Shown here one piece after another: positions 1 through 4,682 of a stretch of 5,091 nucleotides of DNA (positions are counted from its first letter, which is position 1; each line of letters starts with the position of its first letter). Where the stretch lies: NCBI GenBank assembly GCA_903872005.1, contig CAIQJD010000976.1, positions 1 to 5,091 on the forward strand. The letters run 5' to 3'. A program made the position numbers and the translations under genes. Under the pieces are notes generated by a model. It searched no databases. It had not been told where the DNA came from and saw only the letters and a list, made by a program, of their open reading frames with translations. Source of the DNA: an uncultured bacterium. GTDB taxonomy: Bacteria > Chloroflexota > Anaerolineae > JACIWP01.

Positions 1-5
1 GAACC

Positions 6-1589
6 ATGGTCAAGCGCAAAGCCTACACCCTGAGTCAGGTCGTCATTCTCGTACTCCTCGGCGCCGGCATCCTGCTGGGAACCCAGATGGATTGCACGTG
101 CCTGGGTTGCACCTGCACCGCAACCGGCTGTAAGTGCGCGAACGGCTCGAATAGCTCGTCATCCCTCGGCGCGACCTTGCGCGATGAGCCGGACGCCCAG
201 GCGGCCGGCATCCTGACGCGCTGGGCCGACTTCGAGCCGGCCCAGGGCACGATCACCGACAGGACATTCGCCATGGCCCGGCAGCTCAGCGCGATCCCGG
301 CCTTCATGGGGCTGCTGGTCCCCACCGCGCCGGGCGCTGCCGCCCCCGGCCGGCTGCCGGCCGCCGGCCACGAAATCGTCCTAAGCTATAAGGTCAATAA
401 CCGCTCCACCAACATCACGGTGCGCCTCATCCCCGACGCGACGCGCGCCGCCCAGTTGGCCGCTGTCTTCCCCCCGCCGGCCGGCGCCCAATGGCAGGCC
501 CTCGTCGCCGAGAACCAGAACTGGGTCAGCAACATTCCCACCCAAACGGCCACTATCAACCTGGTGGGCGGCTGGCTGAAGTACACCCTCGACTTCCAGG
601 GCGCCAGCTATTGTGACGGCTGCGAAGTGCCTATGACGGCCTGCGCCGAGACGGAGCTGGATGGGCTGGAGCGCTTCGCGCTGGAACAGGCCGGCGTCCC
701 CTTCGTAGAAGCGGATGATCTGCTCTGCCTGCCGCCGGCGTCGAGCAACATCGAATTGATGACGCCGGCCGGCCGGCTGCAACCCGGCCGGCTCCCCTTC
801 GCCAGTTTCGGCGCGTGGGGCGGCGTGATCTTCACCTCGACGATGACCTCGACCGTCAAGGTTCCGTTGGCCCTGGAGCATAACATCTATCGCACGGAGA
901 CGTTCACCCTGGAACCCATTGCCTCGGAGCGCGGCTGGAGCTACGCCTGGCAGAACCTCCAGGCCACGCCCATCGCCCAGGTCAACGTCGTCGCGCCGCC
1001 ATCTCCCTTGTGGAACGCGCGGCCGCTGAACGTGGTCATCGCCGGCCGCGATTTGCCCACCTGCGTACAGATGCGCGATACCATCTTCATCACGGCCACG
1101 CACGTCACCACGCCCACGCTGCGCGCTACGACGGCCATTCAGGTCCTCGCCGTTCCCGACCCGGCGCGCTGCACAGTGGCCGATCTGGGCGTGCGCCAGA
1201 TCGCCAGCGCGGCCAGCGTGGACGCCGGCCAGCTCATCACCTTCACCACGACGATCACGAACTACACGGCCCGGGCCATCACAGCCATCGTGACCGAGAC
1301 GCTGGAGCCGGCCGGCGCGCTGGGCGCGCTCTCTCTGCCGGCCGAATGTCAACAAGTTGGGGCGCAGGTGGTCTGCCAGTTCAACGGGTTCACCGGGCCG
1401 GCCACGCGCGTCTTCAACCTCGGCGTGCAGACGGCGACGCGCTTCGGCGGAACCTTGAGCAGCCAGGCCGAGATTCAGCCGGCCGGCGGGAGCGACCCGC
1501 TCTTCCTGGACAACGCCGCCGGCCCCCTGGAAGTCACGGTCAACCCGCCGCCGCTGAGATATTTCCTGTTGCCGCTGATCGCGCGATAA
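6..1589 (+). CDS. Secreted or membrane-anchored surface protein with juxtamembrane Cys cluster and C-terminal DUF11-like domain
   Basis: The specific function is unknown. Residues 1-27 have a basic start (MVKRK) and a hydrophobic stretch (about 11-26), so the protein is exported or anchored by its N-terminus. No lipobox precedes the first Cys and no clear AXA cleavage site is seen. Directly after the membrane segment, six cysteines fall in 15 residues (C30, C32, C35, C37, C42, C44), followed by a Ser/Asn-rich spacer (46-53). A second Cys group, CDGC plus C213, lies at 203-213. Residues about 285-385 look like a beta-rich Ig-like module (TFTLEP, then GWSYAW). Residues 393-512 match the DUF11 pattern of bacterial surface proteins (ADLGVRQIASAASVDAGQ, then TFTTTITNYTARAI). 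The protein ends in PPPLRYFLLPLIAR, a tail style I associate with exported Chloroflexota proteins. There is no LPXTG sorting signal. The start at 6 fits the signal sequence, but its ribosome-binding site would lie outside the window. The DUF11 assignment is fairly safe; the rest is descriptive. Confidence 0.85.
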   Translation: MVKRKAYTLSQVVILVLLGAGILLGTQMDCTCLGCTCTATGCKCANGSNSSSSLGATLRDEPDAQAAGILTRWADFEPAQGTITDRTFAMARQLSAIPAFMGLLVPTAPGAAAPGRLPAAGHEIVLSYKVNNRSTNITVRLIPDATRAAQLAAVFPPPAGAQWQALVAENQNWVSNIPTQTATINLVGGWLKYTLDFQGASYCDGCEVPMTACAETELDGLERFALEQAGVPFVEADDLLCLPPASSNIELMTPAGRLQPGRLPFASFGAWGGVIFTSTMTSTVKVPLALEHNIYRTETFTLEPIASERGWSYAWQNLQATPIAQVNVVAPPSPLWNARPLNVVIAGRDLPTCVQMRDTIFITATHVTTPTLRATTAIQVLAVPDPARCTVADLGVRQIASAASVDAGQLITFTTTITNYTARAITAIVTETLEPAGALGALSLPAECQQVGAQVVCQFNGFTGPATRVFNLGVQTATRFGGTLSSQAEIQPAGGSDPLFLDNAAGPLEVTVNPPPLRYFLLPLIAR

Positions 1590-1610
1590 TTGCGAAGAGG
1601 CTCATTTCAA

Positions 1611-1616
1611 GAGGAG
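1611..1616 (+). promoter_or_regulatory. Ribosome binding site of the DinB-like gene
   Basis: The sequence GAGGAG lies 7 nt before the ATG at 1624. This is a near-ideal Shine-Dalgarno position and fixes the start of the DinB-like gene. It sits in the 34-nt gap after the secreted-protein gene, so the two genes could share a transcript. Confidence 0.8.
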
Positions 1617-1623
1617 AAGCAAC

Positions 1624-2346
1624 ATGGGCGTCAAATCCCAACTGATCGAAGTGCTGAACGCTGCCGGCCGGCAAGAGCAAGCCCTTCTCGCCGAACTGAC
1701 CGAAGCCGAGCGCGCTGCGCCCGGCGCGGCCGACTGCTGGTGCGCCAAAGACATCATCGCCCATGTGGCGACCTGGAACGCGCGCCTGGTGCAACAGGTC
1801 TCCGATGTCCTGCGCGGCGCGGCCGTGCAACCAGTGGCGGACATTGACCAGGCGAACGCGGCGATCTGGGCGGAGCATTGCGGCCGGCCGTGGGCCGAGA
1901 TCGAAGCCTTCGCCGCGGACGCCCGCGCCCAATTGCTCGCCCTGGTGGAGACCCTGGATGAGAAGACCTTGACGGATACGAGCCTGGCCCCCGAATGGCT
2001 GGCCGGCCAGCCCCTCTGGCGGCGCTTCGTCGGCAACGCCTACACCCACTCCCTCATGCACTATGCCGACATCTACGGCCGGCGCGGCGAAGGCGGGCGC
2101 ATCCTGGCGCTCTATCAAGAAGCCGCAGAGCGGCTGGACCCCTTCGATGCCAGCCCCGCCTGGCGCGGCGTGACCCGTTACAACATCGCCTGCGGCTATG
2201 CCCTGGCCGGCTTTCGCGACGAGGCCATCGCCGCCCTGGGCGAGGCCCTGCGCCTGCGCCCCGACCTGAAGGCGCTGGCGCGGGACGACTCGGATTTCAC
2301 TGCCATCCGCCAGGAGCCGGCCTTCCAGGCGCTCACTGCCGCATGA
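1624..2346 (+). CDS. DinB/ClbS-like four-helix-bundle protein with C-terminal TPR-like extension
   Basis: Residues 1 to about 155 have the pattern of the DinB / ClbS-DfsB superfamily. A first helix (SQLIEVLNAAGRQEQALLAEL) is followed by W39-CAKDIIAHVATWNAR, the usual 'W..kD.laHl..W' signature, and by a last helix NAYTHSLMHYADIYGR. H47, H142 and H146 are in the right places for the His triad that binds a divalent metal in many DinB proteins. Family members include thiol-dependent S-transferases and the colibactin-resistance protein ClbS, but the substrate here cannot be read from sequence. Residues about 180-240 form a TPR-like helix pair (RYNIACGYALAGFRDEAIAAL) ending in DDSDFTAIRQEPAFQAL, a common way for TPR stretches to finish. 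The usual DinB-type protein is about 150-180 aa, so the extra 60-70 residues are this added module. The start is supported by GAGGAG at 1611-1616. The protein is probably cytoplasmic, with no signal peptide. Superfamily assignment is good; biochemical role is unknown. Confidence 0.85.
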   Translation: MGVKSQLIEVLNAAGRQEQALLAELTEAERAAPGAADCWCAKDIIAHVATWNARLVQQVSDVLRGAAVQPVADIDQANAAIWAEHCGRPWAEIEAFAADARAQLLALVETLDEKTLTDTSLAPEWLAGQPLWRRFVGNAYTHSLMHYADIYGRRGEGGRILALYQEAAERLDPFDASPAWRGVTRYNIACGYALAGFRDEAIAALGEALRLRPDLKALARDDSDFTAIRQEPAFQALTAA

Positions 2347-2348
2347 GC

Positions 2349-2380
2349 CGGCGCGTTTCGGAATTGACGAAATAGCGCCG
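2349..2380. repeat. Imperfect inverted repeat between the DinB-like and GT2 genes
   Basis: The left arm CGGCGC-G-TTTCG (2349-2360) pairs with the right arm CGAAA-TA-GCGCCG (2368-2380) around a 7-nt loop, GAATTGA. This gives 11 base pairs with a 1x2 internal mismatch. It begins 3 nt after the DinB-like stop codon and covers the -35 box of the next promoter (2364-2369). It could be an operator for a dimeric regulator or a hairpin at the 3' end of the upstream transcript. No T-run follows the right arm, so a classical intrinsic terminator is unlikely. Confidence 0.5.
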
Positions 2381-2392
2381 CGCGGGTATGAT
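2364..2392 (+). promoter_or_regulatory. Sigma70-type promoter of the GT2 gene
   Basis: TTGACG (2364-2369) and TATGAT (2387-2392) each match the housekeeping consensus at five of six positions and are separated by exactly 17 nt. Transcription would begin near 2399, leaving a leader of about 26 nt before the ATG at 2426. In such GC-rich DNA this combination is unlikely by chance, and it lies in the only sizeable intergenic gap of the window. It lies downstream of the DinB-like gene, so the GT2 gene can be expressed on its own. Confidence 0.7.
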
Positions 2393-2417
2393 ATGCCCAT
2401 CCTGGCTGTGGGCCAAC

Positions 2418-2423
2418 AGGTGG
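2418..2423 (+). promoter_or_regulatory. Probable ribosome binding site deciding the GT2 start
   Basis: AGGTGG precedes the ATG at 2426. The AGG part is spaced 5 nt from the start codon, so this is a modest Shine-Dalgarno. The alternative ATG at 2393 has only GGG-containing sequence ahead of it and lies upstream of the predicted transcription start. Confidence 0.5.
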
Positions 2424-2425
2424 CA

Positions 2426-3190
2426 ATGGAAACCTACCTCTCCATCGTGATTCCGGCATATAACGAAGAGACGCGCCTGCCGGAGACGCTGCAACGCGTG
2501 CGCGACTACCTGGCGCGCCAGACCTATGCCTCGGAAATCCTCGTGGTGGACGATGGCAGCCATGACCAGACCCTGGCGGCGGCGCGCGCCGCTCTGGCCG
2601 GCGTCGAGTCGCCCGTCTCGGCCCGCGTCATCGCCAACGACCACCGCGGCAAGGGTTTCACCGTGCGGGCCGGCATGTTGGCCGCCGCCGGCGAGATCGT
2701 CCTCTTCTCCGACGCCGACCTGGCGACCCCCATTGAGGAGATCCCCAAGTTGTTGGCGCAGTTGCGCGCCGGCTATGATATCGCCATCGGCTCGCGCGAG
2801 GGCGTGGGAGCGCAGCGCATGGCCGAACCCTGGTATCGCCACCTGATGGGCCGCGTCTTCAACATGCTGGTGCGCCTCATTGCCGGCATGAATTACCAGG
2901 ACACGCAGTGCGGCTTCAAAGCCTTCCGCCGCAGCGTGGCCCAGGACCTCTTCGCTAAGATGCAGTTGTACGGCGCAGGAGCCAAAGTCATCAAGGGGAG
3001 CGCCGTGACGGCCTTCGACGTGGAGATCCTCTTCCTGGCCGGCAAGCGCGGCTACAAGGTCGCCGAAGTGCCCGTCCTGTGGCATTACGGGGAGAGCACG
3101 AAAGTCAATCCGCTGCGCGATTCGGTGCGGAACTTTCAGGATGTGGCGCGCGTGCGGATGAACGACTGGCGCGGCGCCTATCGCGGCTGA
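2426..3190 (+). CDS. Family 2 glycosyltransferase, ALG5/DPM1-like (polyprenyl-phosphate hexosyltransferase)
   Basis: This enzyme likely transfers a hexose from a nucleotide sugar to a polyprenyl phosphate at the cytoplasmic face of the membrane, supplying lipid-linked sugar for glycan or glycoprotein assembly. Of 254 residues, YLSIVIPAYNEE (4-15) opens the GT-A fold. VVDDGS (40-45) and SDADLATP (95-102) carry the nucleotide- and metal-binding aspartates; the latter is the DxD-like motif. IGSRE (121-125), QCGFKAF (161-167), FDVEILFLA (197-205) and EVPVLWH (214-220) with STKVN (224-228) are the motifs shared by dolichyl-phosphate glucosyl- and mannosyltransferases. No transmembrane segment is present, so membrane contact would be peripheral. 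The reading frame is open back to an ATG at 2393 (265 aa). I chose 2426 because the promoter's -10 box ends at 2392, because AGGTGG precedes 2426, and because the family normally starts just before 'LSIVIPAYNEE'. The sugar donor (glucose or mannose) cannot be decided. The 3' end overlaps the convergent sortase gene by 13 bp. Confidence 0.9.
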   Translation: METYLSIVIPAYNEETRLPETLQRVRDYLARQTYASEILVVDDGSHDQTLAAARAALAGVESPVSARVIANDHRGKGFTVRAGMLAAAGEIVLFSDADLATPIEEIPKLLAQLRAGYDIAIGSREGVGAQRMAEPWYRHLMGRVFNMLVRLIAGMNYQDTQCGFKAFRRSVAQDLFAKMQLYGAGAKVIKGSAVTAFDVEILFLAGKRGYKVAEVPVLWHYGESTKVNPLRDSVRNFQDVARVRMNDWRGAYRG

Positions 3191-4005
3191 GGAAGCGCCA
3201 CGACCACCACGCGATGGGTGTTGTTGTCCGCCGGCCAACAGGTGACCAGCGTCAGGCGCTCATCGGGGAAAGACTCAATCCAGCGGGCATTCTCGGCGCG
3301 TTGCGCCGGCGAAGCCCCCTTCTCCTGCAAGATCATCGTCTCCGTCACGCGATAATGCAGCTCCAACGGGCCGGCGTAGAGGATCACCTCGTCGCCGGCC
3401 TGTAACTTGTGCAGGTCGCGGAAGACCAACCCCTCGATATTGTGATGCCCCGACAGCACCGTATTGCCCGGCCGGCCCGGCAGCGCCGATGTCAGATGCC
3501 AGCCGGCCGCCCCGCTGGGCACCTGCCACGCGACTTCCCAACCGCCATCTACCTGCGTCAGCTTCCAGCCCACCGCCAGCACCGGCGCATCCAGCTTGAT
3601 TGCCGGGATGACCAGGCGCTGCGGCGGATCGGAAGGCATCGGCGTGGCTGGCGCCGGCGTAGCCGTGGGCGTGGACGTGACGATGGGAAGGGGCGTCGCG
3701 GTGGCCGGCGGAGGCGGCGTGGCGCTGGGGATGTCGGTCGGCGCGGGGCGGTCGGGGGTCGCGCTGACCAGGGCCAGCCGCGCCGGCCGACTGGTCGGCG
3801 CCGGCGCGGCCAGGGCGCGCGCCAGACGGTCGGGGGCGGCCATCAAGAGCGCAACCCATAGCGCCGCCAGGAGCGCGCCGGCCAGGACCAACCCCAACGG
3901 CCAGCCGGCCAGGCGCGCCGGCGCGTCGCGGACGACCCGCCGCCCGGCCTGCGCTCTGGCTCGTTGCGCGGCCGCCCCAAAGGCGGCCGGCCCCCTTGCG
4001 CTCAT
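3178..4005 (-). CDS. Membrane-anchored sortase (class D/E-like transpeptidase)
   Basis: Sortases are extracellular cysteine transpeptidases that cleave a C-terminal sorting signal and attach the protein to the envelope, or polymerise pilins. Of 275 residues, 1-32 are basic and cytoplasmic, about 35-56 form one transmembrane helix, and about 66-126 form a low-complexity Pro/Thr/Ala linker. The catalytic beta-barrel starts at QRLVIPAIKLDAPV (129-142). The catalytic set is complete: H187 in VLSGHHN, C256 in LTLVTCWP and R265 in NTHRVVVVA. The N-terminal anchor and TCWP signature fit D/E-like enzymes, but I do not fix the class. It is last in a leftward operon. Its ATG overlaps the PlsC-family stop codon as ATGA, and GAGGAG at 4015-4020 lies 9 nt upstream. 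Its C-terminus overlaps the convergent GT2 gene. No protein in this window has a standard LPXTG-type signal, so its substrate must be elsewhere or atypical. Confidence 0.92.
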   Translation of the reverse strand: MSARGPAAFGAAAQRARAQAGRRVVRDAPARLAGWPLGLVLAGALLAALWVALLMAAPDRLARALAAPAPTSRPARLALVSATPDRPAPTDIPSATPPPPATATPLPIVTSTPTATPAPATPMPSDPPQRLVIPAIKLDAPVLAVGWKLTQVDGGWEVAWQVPSGAAGWHLTSALPGRPGNTVLSGHHNIEGLVFRDLHKLQAGDEVILYAGPLELHYRVTETMILQEKGASPAQRAENARWIESFPDERLTLVTCWPADNNTHRVVVVALPQPR

Positions 4006-4682
4006 TGAGCGACGCTCCTCTCTTCTTCTGCCACGGCCGGCCCATAAATGCCGCGATAGGCCGGCGGCAGCAGGCGGGCGATGCGGAGCATGATCTCCTC
4101 GGTCATGGCTTCGAGCTGCCGGCTGCGCCCCGCGCCGGTCGGCGCCGGCAGGGTGAACGGCTCCCCCACGCGCACGACCACTTCGGCGCGCCGCAGCCGG
4201 CGCAATTCGGTGAAGACCCGCTCTTGCCCGTACGCGACGACCGGGATCAGCGTCGCGCCGGTGCGGCTGGCGAGGAGCGCCGCCCCGCCTTTGCCTTGCT
4301 GCAGCCCGCCGGTCTTACTGCGCGTCCCTTCGGGCGCGATGCCGAACGTGGCCCCTTGCCGCAACAGCTCCTCGACCTGCCGCAGCGCGCCCAGGTCAGC
4401 GCCGGCGCGGTTGATGAAGACGGCGTCCACCGCTTTGAAGAGCCGGTTGATGATCGGGCGCTGCTCCCACTTTTCGGCCGCCAGGACCCGCACGCGCGTC
4501 GGCATGGTCGCCAAAAGCACCGGCGGGTCGAGCCAGTGCAAGTGATTGGCGAGGATAATCAGCGGCCCCTGGCGCGGCACGCGTTCCGCGCCCTCCACGC
4601 GCAGCCGGCATAAAATGAGCAACAGGCCACGGATCGCGCCGCGCCAGAAACGATAGCGACCGGGGATCCTCTCTGCGGCCAT
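4002..4682 (-). CDS. plsC: PlsC-family 1-acylglycerol-3-phosphate acyltransferase
   Basis: The family acylates lysophosphatidic acid to phosphatidic acid in membrane phospholipid synthesis. Of 226 residues, ANHLHWLD (45-52) is the catalytic H-x4-D motif with H47 and D52. AVFINRAG (87-94) corresponds to motif II, APEGTRSKTG (116-125) to motif III with the phosphate-binding EGTR, and LIPVVAYG (145-152) to motif IV with its proline. A moderately hydrophobic stretch (about 18-27) may dip into the membrane. The length is normal for the family. The start is one of two adjacent ATGs (4685 or 4682). GAGG at 4692-4689 is 3 nt from the first and 6 nt from the second, so I prefer 4682. An in-frame extension to 4868 is a shadow of the methyltransferase gene. 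Both ends overlap neighbouring genes, which implies translational coupling. Some PlsC-like proteins acylate other lipids, so the substrate is family-level inference. Confidence 0.9.
   Translation of the reverse strand: MAAERIPGRYRFWRGAIRGLLLILCRLRVEGAERVPRQGPLIILANHLHWLDPPVLLATMPTRVRVLAAEKWEQRPIINRLFKAVDAVFINRAGADLGALRQVEELLRQGATFGIAPEGTRSKTGGLQQGKGGAALLASRTGATLIPVVAYGQERVFTELRRLRRAEVVVRVGEPFTLPAPTGAGRSRQLEAMTEEIMLRIARLLPPAYRGIYGPAVAEEERSVAQ
4015..4020 (-). promoter_or_regulatory. Ribosome binding site of the sortase gene, inside the PlsC-family gene
   Basis: On the minus strand GAGGAG lies 9 nt before the sortase ATG (4005-4003), within the last codons of the acyltransferase gene. Together with the ATGA stop/start overlap it supports the 275-aa sortase start. 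Confidence 0.65.

Noticed and set aside
354..368. LPAAG pentapeptide in the secreted protein (residues 117-121), resembling a sortase LPXTG/LAXTG signal.
   Set aside because: It lies in the first quarter of the protein, with no membrane helix and basic tail after it, so it is not a sorting signal.
381..1355. Long minus-strand open frame (324 codons) antisense to the secreted-protein gene.
   Set aside because: Its Arg/Gly/Asp-rich composition is typical of a shadow frame in GC-rich DNA. It has no recognisable domain and lies wholly inside a well-supported gene.
1562..1590. Possible promoter for the DinB-like gene: GATAAT at 1585-1590.
   Set aside because: The first -10 base is wrong, and the sequence 17 nt upstream (TTTCCT) is a poor -35. 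The gene can be read through from the secreted-protein gene.
2393..2425. Longer GT2 start at the ATG at 2393.
   Set aside because: It immediately follows the -10 box, so it lies upstream of the likely transcript start. It lacks a good ribosome binding site, and the extra residues are not part of the family fold.
3464..4093. Plus-strand open frame (209 codons) antisense to the sortase, Gly/Ala/Val-rich.
   Set aside because: It is the mirror of the Pro/Thr-rich sortase linker. The sortase catalytic residues settle which strand is coding.
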